Positions 1 to 9,005 of a stretch of DNA of 64,000 nt are shown here, in pieces. The stretch is from Pseudomonas sp. MPC6. GTDB taxonomy: Bacteria > Pseudomonadota > Gammaproteobacteria > Pseudomonadales > Pseudomonadaceae. Location: the NCBI RefSeq assembly GCF_006094435.1, contig NZ_CP034783.1, positions 647,001 to 711,000 on the forward strand, in the 5' to 3' direction. The notes under the pieces are model-generated. The model had not been told where the DNA came from, ran no database searches, and worked only from the letters and a program-made list of their open reading frames with translations. Made by a program: the position numbers and the translations under genes. The stretch's first letter is position 1. Every line of letters begins with the position of its first letter.

Positions 1-739
1 CGGCATCGTCGAACTCAGGCTCCGGTTCAGGTTCCGGCTCAACCGGTTCCGGCGCGAAGTCCGCGTGCAACTGGCGAGCCAGGTCGCCGATCTCGTCCTG
101 ACGCTCGGTGCCTGGCGTGTATTCGTCGATATTGCGCAGCCACACGCGCAATTGCATCAGCGGCGTGGAAAGGTTGCGTCCCAGGCGCAGACTCAGAGCC
201 AGCGACAAGGCCAGCAGAATGGCACTGAGAATGCCCATGCTTTGCAGGCTGATGGTCATCGGCTGCTGGAATTGATCCATGTCCAGACTGATGCGCAGTT
301 GCCCGGCGGTCACGTCCTGAAACGTGATCTTGCTCTGGTACATGCCCTCGGCTTCGCCCAGCAGGCTGTGCTTGGGGCGCTGACCGGCTTCGGCGAGGAT
401 GCGGTTATCCACGCTGTAGATGGCGGCGTGGGCCACCAGCTTGTTTTTGGTCAGGTTGTTGAGCAACACGTTAAGGCTGAGGATGTCGTTGGACACCAAC
501 AGCTCCGTGGCCGACGTGGCGGTCTGGGTGGTCAGGCTTTCGCCCAGCGCATCCGCCTGCTCATGCATGGCCTGCTTGAACTGCAAACCCATCACGCAGG
601 CGTAGATCACCAGGGCCAGAGCGACCAGGATCACGTTATGGCTGGCGATGCGCAATGCAATCGGTACACGGCGGTGGCGCAGTGCACGGAAGATCAGCAG
701 AAAGAAGTTATCGGTTTTTACTGGCGTGGGCCGGTTCAC
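1..739 (-). CDS. AhpA/YtjB-like membrane protein (C-terminus cut off by window start)
   Basis: The frame opens with a GTG at 739 and runs off the window start, giving about 246 residues. Residues about 36-51 form a membrane helix, followed by an extracytoplasmic segment of roughly 100 residues, a second helix (MGILSAILLALSLALSL) and a HAMP-like stretch that ends in a run of alternating Glu-Pro. This matches the SMP/AhpA (YtjB) family that lies divergent to serB in pseudomonads and Enterobacteria. Its role is poorly known; in Pseudomonas it has been called a haemolysin or virulence regulator. The GTG start is chosen because there is no upstream ATG in frame and the basic, hydrophobic N-terminus begins here. 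A signalling receptor with a missing output domain is the alternative. Confidence 0.72.
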   Translation of the reverse strand, partial: MNRPTPVKTDNFFLLIFRALRHRRVPIALRIASHNVILVALALVIYACVMGLQFKQAMHEQADALGESLTTQTATSATELLVSNDILSLNVLLNNLTKNKLVAHAAIYSVDNRILAEAGQRPKHSLLGEAEGMYQSKITFQDVTAGQLRISLDMDQFQQPMTISLQSMGILSAILLALSLALSLRLGRNLSTPLMQLRVWLRNIDEYTPGTERQDEIGDLARQLHADFAPEPVEPEPEPEPEFDDA

Positions 740-873
740 TTGAGCTCGGCTCTTTGTCCGTGAAGTTGACGCGCAGTATAGCGACAGGCCCTAGACCGGC
801 AAAGCGCTGACGGTGCCCGATGGTCACTGAATGTGGGTAGAATGCGGTTTTTTTCCACCTGCGGGGGTGCGCC

Positions 874-2088
<1,215 letters not shown>

Positions 2089-2114
2089 TATTTCGGCTGC
2101 CTGATCGGGCCTCA

Positions 2115-2201
2115 TCGCGGGCAAGCTCCCACAGGTTCTTCGGTGTGCACACTATCCGTCACACACAGAGATCACTGTGGGAGCGGGCTTGCTCGCGAAG
2201 G
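2115..2201. repeat. REP inverted pair 1 (GTGGGAGCGGGCTTGCTCGCG type)
   Basis: The right arm (2175-2201) is a full REP, CTGTGGGAGCGGGCTTGCTCGCGAAGG. The left arm (2115-2134) is its degenerate inverted copy and has lost about four bases (CCGC) of the core. The pair lies between the converging ends of serB and the next minus-strand gene, the usual position for REPINs in this genus. Confidence 0.85.
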
Positions 2202-2228
2202 GCGCACCGCGGTGTTAAGGATTCACCC

Positions 2229-4004
2229 TCAAAGCGTCTTCCACAACGAATCGAACTCCTGCTCGATGCGGACCACACCACTCCCCCCGGCATCGACGCT
2301 TGCGGCTGTCTCCAGCAAGCGATAGGCAAACTGATTGAAACTGTGGGTGCTCGCCAGTCGCCGATCCAGCGCGACCCGGCGTTCTTCGCCGTGGGTATTG
2401 ATTACCACCTGTTGGCCTTCCTGAAAGGGCAGGCGCGGAGCGAGCAACGTCGGCGGCAGGTCTATCGCACTGATGGCCGGCAATAACAGACCGCGCAGGT
2501 ATTGGCTGTGCCCGTCATGGTCACGCAGCAGTTGCAGCCCGCAAGGTTCGGCGTAAGGCGCGACCTGCTCGATCCCCATGTGCGTACCGCCGCCACGTAC
2601 TTGCCGGATCCAGCGCACCACTGCGATGCTCCAGCCTTGTCCTGCAGAATCCTCGAGGCCCATCATTTCGCCCGCCTGTAGCTCGGCGGGTACTGGACCA
2701 GGCCAGGCCAGGCAATAACCGCCAGGGCTGTGATTGATCACCGGCAGGACATAAGTCGCAAAGTGTTGATTGCGGTCGGATGCCTCATGGCTATCGTCAT
2801 TGCGCAGTTGCGGATACTCGATTTCTTCGTAGGGCAACAGATCGCCCACGTTGCCCTGGTGCTCGACAGGGCTCCACAGGTCTTTTACTCGATCTGGCGA
2901 TATTGCCGAGAATTGCGCCTGTCGAGAGCCCGAGTGTTTCAGGATGTCGCTGAACGAACGTTGCCCACCCAGATAGAAATGCAGCGCGCTCATGCCGATG
3001 CACAGGGTCAAGGTGCCTTGGCCGACGGTGCGCTGGAATCCGCGCTCGGCCGTCTGGCCCCAGGCTGCATGCAGGTGTTGCAGCGTATCGAGGCTCAGCC
3101 CTGCCGGGACCGGCAGGGGTGTCGAGCTGGCGGTTTTTTGCAAATGAGCTTCGATGGCTGCGACCAGCGGTAGCGGGTCGATCGCGAGAACGCTTTCCTG
3201 CTGCTCCGGGCGAAACCGGGCGCTGTAACGAGGCCCGGTGTCGCTGTCCGATGCGATGGCAAACAGTCCATCGGACCGTTTACCGGGTTGCAGCGTAATC
3301 CATTTACTCCAGGGCTCCAGCACCTCGGCGACCCGGGCAATCTGGTTCTGCCGCAGTTGGTTGCAACGGGAGGCTCCCAGCAGCAACGCGACGACGTAGG
3401 TCTGTTCGATGCTCAGCGTTTGCGTCTGGCTGGCCAGCTCGTCGCGCAGGCTCAGGTGCTGCAGCTGGTGCCGGCAGGCGATCCGGTACAGCTGATGCAA
3501 CTCCAGCCACAGCCCTTCCGGTACCGGACAATAAAGCTCGGTGGCGCGGATCAACGGCCCGTTCAGGCAATGGATCGCACGTTGCAACGCCAGGGTCAGC
3601 ACCGGCGCACGGTCCTTGCTGAATCGCGGAGTGACGCGCACGACAATCTGTTTATAGCCAATCGCCAAGTGATTTTGCAGCGCCTGGCAGAGGTTGGCGA
3701 TCTTGCGCGATCGTTCGTCGAGGACGATCGACTGATGCAGGAAATGCCGCTCCAGGTGCTTGCAGACGTAATACACCTCGGGCCTTAGCAGCTCGAGCAT
3801 TTGCAGGCGGTTATCGCTGGGCGTCAGGAGCTGATTGAGTTCGCTCAAGCCTTGATAGAGCTGGCGCGCGGTTTCGCCGATGCTGGCTTTAGGCAGATTG
3901 GCAATCCAGCGCTTGAGGTCGCGCGGGGTGGCTTCACAGAACGTCAGGCGCAATTGCTTGGGAACAGGCGCGCGTAGCAAGAGGTGGGGAAGGGTTTCAT
4001 CCAT
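2229..4004 (-). CDS. Large conserved protein with degenerate PilZ-like segment
   Basis: A 591-residue cytoplasmic protein without signal peptide or membrane segments. I recognise it as a conserved Pseudomonas protein found near serB and psd (PA4958-like), sometimes labelled molecular chaperone, with no firm function. The N-terminal 270 residues are alpha-helical and leucine-rich. In the C-terminal third, an NHSPGGY motif begins at residue 424, then a Gly-Glu-x2-Gly-Leu turn and a VRWIR strand, followed by a MGIEQV strand. This resembles the PilZ pattern [D/N]xSxxG and following strands, so cyclic-di-GMP binding is possible, but the usual upstream RxxxR is not evident. ATG at 4004 is preferred over an in-frame TTG at 4022, because the TTGGAG containing that TTG is the likely ribosome site. 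Function inferred only. Confidence 0.7.
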   Translation of the reverse strand: MDETLPHLLLRAPVPKQLRLTFCEATPRDLKRWIANLPKASIGETARQLYQGLSELNQLLTPSDNRLQMLELLRPEVYYVCKHLERHFLHQSIVLDERSRKIANLCQALQNHLAIGYKQIVVRVTPRFSKDRAPVLTLALQRAIHCLNGPLIRATELYCPVPEGLWLELHQLYRIACRHQLQHLSLRDELASQTQTLSIEQTYVVALLLGASRCNQLRQNQIARVAEVLEPWSKWITLQPGKRSDGLFAIASDSDTGPRYSARFRPEQQESVLAIDPLPLVAAIEAHLQKTASSTPLPVPAGLSLDTLQHLHAAWGQTAERGFQRTVGQGTLTLCIGMSALHFYLGGQRSFSDILKHSGSRQAQFSAISPDRVKDLWSPVEHQGNVGDLLPYEEIEYPQLRNDDSHEASDRNQHFATYVLPVINHSPGGYCLAWPGPVPAELQAGEMMGLEDSAGQGWSIAVVRWIRQVRGGGTHMGIEQVAPYAEPCGLQLLRDHDGHSQYLRGLLLPAISAIDLPPTLLAPRLPFQEGQQVVINTHGEERRVALDRRLASTHSFNQFAYRLLETAASVDAGGSGVVRIEQEFDSLWKTL

Positions 4005-4150
4005 GCCGTGAACAAACTCCAACAGGGAAAATGGGCAGTGAATGGCAGGACTGTAACATGCAGAAGTACCCTCGAGCCCGGGAATGTCGGCAGGCAGGGG
4101 ATTACCGTTTGTCTGTCAGTCTGGTGACGTTCGGGCGTGCTACTAATCTG

Positions 4151-4183
4151 ACAGTCGTGCGACTGGATACGCACAGTCGTACG
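4151..4183. promoter_or_regulatory. Candidate operator: palindrome and direct repeat upstream of the lectin gene
   Basis: ACAGTCGTGCG (4151-4161) recurs as ACAGTCGTACG (4173-4183), 22 bp apart or two helical turns. The first copy lies in a perfect CAGTCG-TG-CGACTG palindrome (4152-4165). A wider CTGTCAG/CTGACAG inverted repeat lies just upstream. The geometry suits a dimeric DNA-binding regulator of the lectin gene. No known consensus is matched. Confidence 0.35.
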
Positions 4184-4236
4184 GCCTGCTGCATACGCAG
4201 GGCAGGTCTCTTCGTAACTTCAAGGAGATGAGGTTC

Positions 4237-4638
4237 ATGTCTAAATACGTAGTGGCAAATCAATGGGGCGGTAGTTCGGCACCCTGGCATCCAGGCGGAG
4301 ACTGGGTACTGGGCGCGCGGGACAACCAGAAGGTTGTCGCCATCGAAATCAAATCGGGCGATGGCGGCAAGAGCTTCACCGGCACCATGACTTATGCCGG
4401 CGAAGGTCCCATTGGCTTCAAGGCTCAACGCACGGGCCAGAACCAGTACAACGTTGAAAATCAATGGGGCGGCAACGATGCCCCGTGGCACCCGGGTGGC
4501 AAATGGGTCATCGGTGGCCGGGATAATCAGAACGTTGTCGCGTTGAGCGTGACCTCCAATGACGGAGGGAAAAACCTCAGTGGCACCAATACCTACGCCA
4601 ATGAAGGACCGATCGGCTTTCGTGGCCAGATAGAGTAA
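4237..4638 (+). CDS. OAA-family high-mannose-binding lectin (PFL/PFA type)
   Basis: The 133-residue product consists of two tandem repeats of about 67 residues, each opening with NQWGG and carrying APWHPGG, W-V-[L/I]-G-x-RDNQ and a [G/N]EGPIGF turn. This is the hallmark of the Oscillatoria agardhii agglutinin family, including the Pseudomonas fluorescens lectin that binds the branched core of high-mannose glycans and blocks HIV entry. The family's binding residues are all present: Trp10/Arg95/Glu123 for one site and Trp77/Arg28/Glu56 for the other. There is no signal peptide, so it is cytoplasmic or exported by another route. ATG 4237 is chosen over ATG 4228, because AAGGAG (4222-4227) sits nine bases before 4237 and directly abuts 4228. 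It stands alone, with a hairpin behind it. The natural role is unknown. Confidence 0.95.
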   Translation: MSKYVVANQWGGSSAPWHPGGDWVLGARDNQKVVAIEIKSGDGGKSFTGTMTYAGEGPIGFKAQRTGQNQYNVENQWGGNDAPWHPGGKWVIGGRDNQNVVALSVTSNDGGKNLSGTNTYANEGPIGFRGQIE

Positions 4639-4653
4639 CGGCACCACCGAAAT

Positions 4654-4687
4654 ATCCGGCCTCGCGAAGACGTTCGCGAGGCCGGAT
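4654..4687. terminator. Strong hairpin between lectin gene and psd
   Basis: A perfect 15-bp inverted repeat (ATCCGGCCTCGCGAA and complement) with a four-base GACG loop lies between two convergent genes. There is no clear T-run on either side, so it may act bidirectionally or only protect 3' ends. Confidence 0.65.
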
Positions 4688-4693
4688 CATGCA

Positions 4694-5554
4694 TCAGGCT
4701 GTTGGCAGGCCCATGCCCTGGCCCATCTGCACCGGCGAACCGGCCGCCAGTTCTTCAGCCCATTTGACCTGGTCCGGCCCGAATAGCACCACGGCTGTCG
4801 AACCCAGTTTGAAGCGACCCAGTTCCGCACCTTTTTCCAGGTGGATCGGCGCACGGGCTGCTTCGTCGTAGCGGAAGGTTTTCAGCTCGCGCTTCGGTGG
4901 CGTGACCAACCCGGCCCAGACCGTTTCGATCGATGCCACGATCATGGCGCCCACCAGCACCACGGCCATTGGCCCGCGCTCAGTGTCGAAAATGCACGCT
5001 ACACGCTCGTTGCGGGCGAACAGTTCCGGCACGTTTTCGGCGGTGGTCTGGTTGACAGAGAAAATCCGCCCTGGAATGTAGACCATCTCGCGTAGCGTGC
5101 CAGCCAATGGCATGTGCACGCGGTGATAGTCCTTCGGCGACAGATAAATAGTGGCGAAATCGCCGCCCATGAATGGCGCGGCATTGGCCGCGTCACCACC
5201 GAGCAACTCCAGGACGCTGAAGCTGTGGCCCTTGGCCTGGAACACGCGGCCGTGTTCGATCGGGCCGAGTTGGCTGACGGCGCCGTCGGCGGGGCTGAGG
5301 ATTGCACCCGGCGTCTGGTCCAGCGGACGCGCACCCTCTTTCAAGGCGCGCGTGAAAAACGCATTGAAGTGTTCGTACGCGGTGAGGTCTTCGACCAGCG
5401 CCTGGGACATGTCCACCTGATAGCGCTTGGCGAACCACGCCGTGAAGGCGTTCTTGAACCAGCGCACGCGGCATTCGGCAATGCAGCCGGCCAGTCGCGA
5501 CAGCAAATGGTGGGGCAGCAGGTATTGGCTGAGGATAAACAAACGCTTATTCAT
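4694..5554 (-). CDS. psd: Phosphatidylserine decarboxylase proenzyme
   Basis: Makes phosphatidylethanolamine from phosphatidylserine at the inner membrane. The 286-residue proenzyme has the expected charge-relay residues (Asp in SPADG, His in HRVHMP) and the LGST self-cleavage site, where Ser252 becomes the pyruvoyl group of the small alpha chain (about 35 residues). The length is typical for gamma-proteobacteria. It follows rhdA on the same strand with an 18-base gap, so the two are probably co-transcribed. Confidence 0.97.
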   Translation of the reverse strand: MNKRLFILSQYLLPHHLLSRLAGCIAECRVRWFKNAFTAWFAKRYQVDMSQALVEDLTAYEHFNAFFTRALKEGARPLDQTPGAILSPADGAVSQLGPIEHGRVFQAKGHSFSVLELLGGDAANAAPFMGGDFATIYLSPKDYHRVHMPLAGTLREMVYIPGRIFSVNQTTAENVPELFARNERVACIFDTERGPMAVVLVGAMIVASIETVWAGLVTPPKRELKTFRYDEAARAPIHLEKGAELGRFKLGSTAVVLFGPDQVKWAEELAAGSPVQMGQGMGLPTA

Positions 5555-5572
5555 TGACGGTCCTTAGAAACC

Positions 5573-6388
5573 TTATTTCTCTACCGGGGTATCGGGATGG
5601 TTGCCCCATTCGCCCCATGAGCCGGCGTAGCCTTTGACCCGCGGATAACCGAGGGCTTTGGCCACCAGATAGGTGAAGCCAGAGCGATGGTGGGTCTGGC
5701 AGTGGGTGATCACTTCTTTGTCTTTGCTGATCCCGAGTTGCTCCAGGATCTGCGGCATGTCCGTGCGAATGCGCAGGTGGCGCGCCGGATCCATGCCCGC
5801 GGTCCATTCGAAATTGACCGCGCCGGGAATGTGTCCTGCCTTGGCCGCCAGGACTTTCTCGCCGGAGTACTCCAGCGGTCCGCGGGCGTCCCAGATCGCC
5901 AGGTCGGCCGCGCCGAGACGGCTTTGCAGGTACTCGCGGGTAGCGATGGGTTCGTCGTGCAAGGTCAGGGGGGCCGGGCCGCCTACCGCCGCCGGGATCT
6001 GGATCGACATGGGCAAACCTTCCGCCAGCCAGGCCTGCAGCCCGCCGTCGACATAGTGGTAGTTGCGATGGCCGATAACGTCCAGCAGCCAGATAAAGCG
6101 TCCGGCCCAACCGCCGCCTTCGTCGTCATAGACGACGTAGACCGCGTCGGGGTTGTGTCCCAGTTCGCCGAACAATGCTTCAAGCGCTCCCTGAGTCGGC
6201 AGCAGGCCCGGCGCAGGCGCCTGGCCCAGTTGCGTACGCTTGGGATCGACAAAGCGGGCACCGGGTATATGCCCTTCGGCATAACGGGCGCTGCTGGTCA
6301 GGTCCACCAGGATAAGTTCGCGGGCTTCGAGACGGGCGAGCAGCTCGCTCGGCTCGATCACCAGGGTCAAGCCAGAGAAGTCAGACAT
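5573..6388 (-). CDS. rhdA: Thiosulfate sulfurtransferase (rhodanese) RhdA-type
   Basis: Transfers sulfane sulfur from thiosulfate to cyanide or another thiophilic acceptor. The 271-residue protein has two rhodanese domains: an inactive N-terminal one (about 10-130) and a catalytic C-terminal one with the active loop CQTHHR. That loop is the version described for Azotobacter vinelandii RhdA rather than the CRKGVT of mitochondrial rhodanese. ATG 6388 is preferred over longer in-frame starts because CTGGAG lies eight bases upstream and the protein begins with the family's MSxFSxLxLVIEP. In P. fluorescens-group species it may help with cyanide tolerance, but this window has no hcn genes. It sits between the HDOD gene and psd. 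Confidence 0.95.
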   Translation of the reverse strand: MSDFSGLTLVIEPSELLARLEARELILVDLTSSARYAEGHIPGARFVDPKRTQLGQAPAPGLLPTQGALEALFGELGHNPDAVYVVYDDEGGGWAGRFIWLLDVIGHRNYHYVDGGLQAWLAEGLPMSIQIPAAVGGPAPLTLHDEPIATREYLQSRLGAADLAIWDARGPLEYSGEKVLAAKAGHIPGAVNFEWTAGMDPARHLRIRTDMPQILEQLGISKDKEVITHCQTHHRSGFTYLVAKALGYPRVKGYAGSWGEWGNHPDTPVEK

Positions 6389-6431
6389 GTGAGGTCTCCA
6401 GAGCACAAAGGGTTGGATTGTAGCGCAGCCT

Positions 6432-7970
6432 TCAGTGGCCGCGGTGGCTAAAGCTGTGCAGGGCTTTTTCGATGCACTGCGCGGTTTTGCCGAAGGCTTG
6501 CACGGTGATCTCCGAGAACGGCCCGCCGCCCTGATCCGCCACCACAACCATGATCACCCGGCCGTTGCTGACCAGTGAACGCAGTAACAGGTGTTCACCC
6601 GGGAATTGCGCGCGCAGGTCGGCGGGCAGAAGGGCCGAGAGTCGCGCATGGTTGTCCGGGCTCAGGCGCAGCTGCGCCTGTTGCGAGAGCAGGCGTTGCA
6701 GCACGGCGCTTTGGCTGACAGGGAAACTCAGGCTGGCGGCCGCCTTTGGCAGGCCGAAGGCCTGGTGCACCCGCAAATGGGCGTGAGTGCGGTCGGCCAT
6801 CAGCAGCATCACCCGTCGCATGCCGCACGCGACCAGGGCGTCGCAAGCAGAGGTGGTCAAGTGCATGGCATTGGCGAAGCGACTGGGCTGCATCAGCAAT
6901 TCGGCGCATTGCCTGCGCCATTTCACCAGGTCTTCGGCGGTCGGCGCCGGGGTCGGCAGCCCATCCGCGTGAATGTTCTTCATCCCCCATGGCCAGATCA
7001 GCGAAACGGCCGGGTGCCACAGGTCTGGCATGGCGTGATGACGGGCGCTGGTGACGGCCTGTCGGTGCAACTGCTGCTGCACTTCGTCCATCGGCATTTG
7101 CAGGTAAAGGCTGGTCAGGTAGTTCCAGCGCTCAGCGTGCGCGCTGTCCCAGGTCTGTTGCACCGACAGCGCCAGGCCGTTGGCCAGCAACACGGTGTTG
7201 GCCGGTTGATTGAGCCAGCGGCGCAGGGTCGGATCGTCATCGAGGCGGTTCTGCTGGCGCAACGGGTGATGACTGTCGCGAGCGATGCGCAGGACCTTGA
7301 CCAGTTCCCGTTGCTCGTTGAGCAGCAGTCGGTAACCTTGCTGCACCCAGAATGGCAGGTGCCAGAGGTCCGCCAGGGCCTGACCTATTTGCAGCAGGCG
7401 TACGCCGAACAGCTGCTTCTCGACGTCGCGCGCCGATTCGCCATTATGGATGACCCGTTGTTCCCACTCTTCAAGCAACTGCGGATGGGTCAACGCCATC
7501 GGCCACAACGGCGAGAGAAACAGCAGGCTGCCCCAATGGATGTCTTGCCACAGCCGCGCCAGGCGACTGGCGAAAAAACCGTTGGCCTGTTGGGTCGCGT
7601 GCTGGCTGATCAACTGCAGTTGGCGCAGGGCGACGGGGATCTGCGACAGCGGCTCGGCGGGCAACCGCCCGAGGAGTTCTTCGGTGCGCTTCAATCCGAG
7701 GCGATTGAGCGCCACCTCCAGGTTTTCAGCGGGCGTGGACAGGCGGCCCTGGGCATGCCGGTTGGCTTCGCGAATCACGCTCAAGGCCAGGGCAGGGCTG
7801 TCCTGCATCAATTCGGCGATATCGCGCAGCGAACTTCGCCTGTCGCGGATGGCCTTGCACACCCGATCGTGACTGGCTTGCGGAACGGGCAGGCGCACGC
7901 CATCGAGCAACTTGACCCAACCATCGAGTGTGCTCGGCGGCGGCGTTGGAGCGTTCGTTTGGTTAGCCAT
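6432..7970 (-). CDS. HDOD-domain signalling protein
   Basis: A 512-residue soluble protein with an N-terminal HDOD domain (about 20-230), recognisable by the LPVPQ entry, the helical LRDIAELMQDSPALALSVIR segment typical of HDOD domains, and NRLGL. HDOD domains are degenerate HD hydrolase folds without the catalytic His-Asp pair and act in signal transduction. The C-terminal 150 residues, with alternating strands such as RVMLLMADRTHAHL and GRVIMVVVADQGG, look like a GAF fold. It is divergent from motAB, the arrangement seen in P. aeruginosa (PA4955 beside motA). A motility-related role is suggested by position only; the ligand and partner are unknown. Confidence 0.8.
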   Translation of the reverse strand: MANQTNAPTPPPSTLDGWVKLLDGVRLPVPQASHDRVCKAIRDRRSSLRDIAELMQDSPALALSVIREANRHAQGRLSTPAENLEVALNRLGLKRTEELLGRLPAEPLSQIPVALRQLQLISQHATQQANGFFASRLARLWQDIHWGSLLFLSPLWPMALTHPQLLEEWEQRVIHNGESARDVEKQLFGVRLLQIGQALADLWHLPFWVQQGYRLLLNEQRELVKVLRIARDSHHPLRQQNRLDDDPTLRRWLNQPANTVLLANGLALSVQQTWDSAHAERWNYLTSLYLQMPMDEVQQQLHRQAVTSARHHAMPDLWHPAVSLIWPWGMKNIHADGLPTPAPTAEDLVKWRRQCAELLMQPSRFANAMHLTTSACDALVACGMRRVMLLMADRTHAHLRVHQAFGLPKAAASLSFPVSQSAVLQRLLSQQAQLRLSPDNHARLSALLPADLRAQFPGEHLLLRSLVSNGRVIMVVVADQGGGPFSEITVQAFGKTAQCIEKALHSFSHRGH

Positions 7971-8033
7971 GTCTGGACGCGATCATCGTCTGCATTTATC
8001 TATGCCCCAAGCGTATGCCCGGAGCGGGCCACA

Positions 8034-8061
8034 TTGGCTTTTCAGCTGAACGGGCTATAGT
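8034..8061 (+). promoter_or_regulatory. Sigma-70-type promoter for motAB
   Basis: TTGGCT (8034-8039) and TATAGT (8056-8061) are separated by 16 bp, about 90 bases before the motA start. The resulting leader is about 80 nt. No sigma-28-type sequence is seen here. Confidence 0.6.
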
Positions 8062-8150
8062 CTGGCGCAGTTTTGCCGATAAGGAGAAGAAGAGATTTTT
8101 CAACTTCCGAATATGACCTTGAACCCGACTCAGTAAGTGCTCCCCACCCT

Positions 8151-9002
8151 ATGGCTAAAATAATCGGCATCATCGTCGTATTCGCGAGCGTGCTCGGCGG
8201 CTACGTGCTTTCCCACGGTAAAATTGCCGCCCTGATTCAGCCCTTCGAGGTGATGATTATCGGGGGAGCGGCCCTGGGTGCATTCCTGCAGGCCAACCCC
8301 GGTTACATGACGATGCGCGTGTTCAAGAAGTCCTTGAGCATGTTCAGCTCGCGTTTCACCCACATCTTCTACCTTGAGGTGCTGGGGCTGATCTACGAGA
8401 TCCTCAACAAGAGCCGCCGCGAAGGCATGATGGCCATCGAAGGCGACATTGAAGATGCCGCCGCGAGCCCGATCTTCGCCAAGTACCCGGCGGTTCTGAA
8501 AGATGAACGCATGACGGCGTACATTTGTGATTACCTGCGCATCATGTCGTCCGGCAACATGGCGCCCCATGAGCTTGAGGGCCTGTTCGACATGGAGCTG
8601 TACAGCCTCAAGGAAGACCTGGATCACCCCTCCCACGCCGTGAACGGCATCGCCGACGCCATGCCCGGCTTCGGTATCGTCGCGGCGGTATTGGGTATCG
8701 TGGTGACCATGGCGTCCCTGGGTGATGGCGATCAGCAATCCATTGGCTTGCACGTCGGCGCGGCGCTGGTCGGTACCTTCTTCGGTATTCTTGCCGCCTA
8801 CGGTTTCTTCGGCCCGCTGGCCCACTCTTTGGCCCACGATGCGAAGGAAGAACTGAACGTCTACGAGGCCATCAAGGCCTCGCTGGTCGCTTCCGCTTCC
8901 GGCATGCCGCCATCGCTGGCGGTGGAGTTCGGCCGCAAGGTGCTGTACCCGGCGCACCGTCCCAGCTTCGCCGAGCTGGAACAAGCGGTTCGCGGTCGCT
9001 GA
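8151..9002 (+). CDS. motA: Flagellar stator protein MotA
   Basis: The proton-channel half of the flagellar stator, in the inner membrane with MotB. The 283-residue product has four membrane helices: two near the N-terminus (IIGIIVVFASVLGGYVL and VMIIGGAALGAFL) and two near 160-215 (GIVAAVLGIVVTMAS and HVGAALVGTFFGILAAYGFF). The large cytoplasmic loop between pairs carries the charged residues that contact FliG. ATG 8151 fits the family N-terminus (MAKIIGIIVVF), but it has no visible Shine-Dalgarno sequence, the preceding bases being TCCCCACCCT. Four bases separate it from motB, so the pair forms an operon. Confidence 0.97.
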   Translation: MAKIIGIIVVFASVLGGYVLSHGKIAALIQPFEVMIIGGAALGAFLQANPGYMTMRVFKKSLSMFSSRFTHIFYLEVLGLIYEILNKSRREGMMAIEGDIEDAAASPIFAKYPAVLKDERMTAYICDYLRIMSSGNMAPHELEGLFDMELYSLKEDLDHPSHAVNGIADAMPGFGIVAAVLGIVVTMASLGDGDQQSIGLHVGAALVGTFFGILAAYGFFGPLAHSLAHDAKEELNVYEAIKASLVASASGMPPSLAVEFGRKVLYPAHRPSFAELEQAVRGR

Positions 9003-9005
9003 GTC

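Noticed and set aside
8073..8150. An N-terminally longer MotA beginning at TTG 8073
   Set aside because: The added 26 residues (PIRRRRDFSTSEYDLEP...) do not match MotA proteins, which start with the MAKIIG-type membrane helix.
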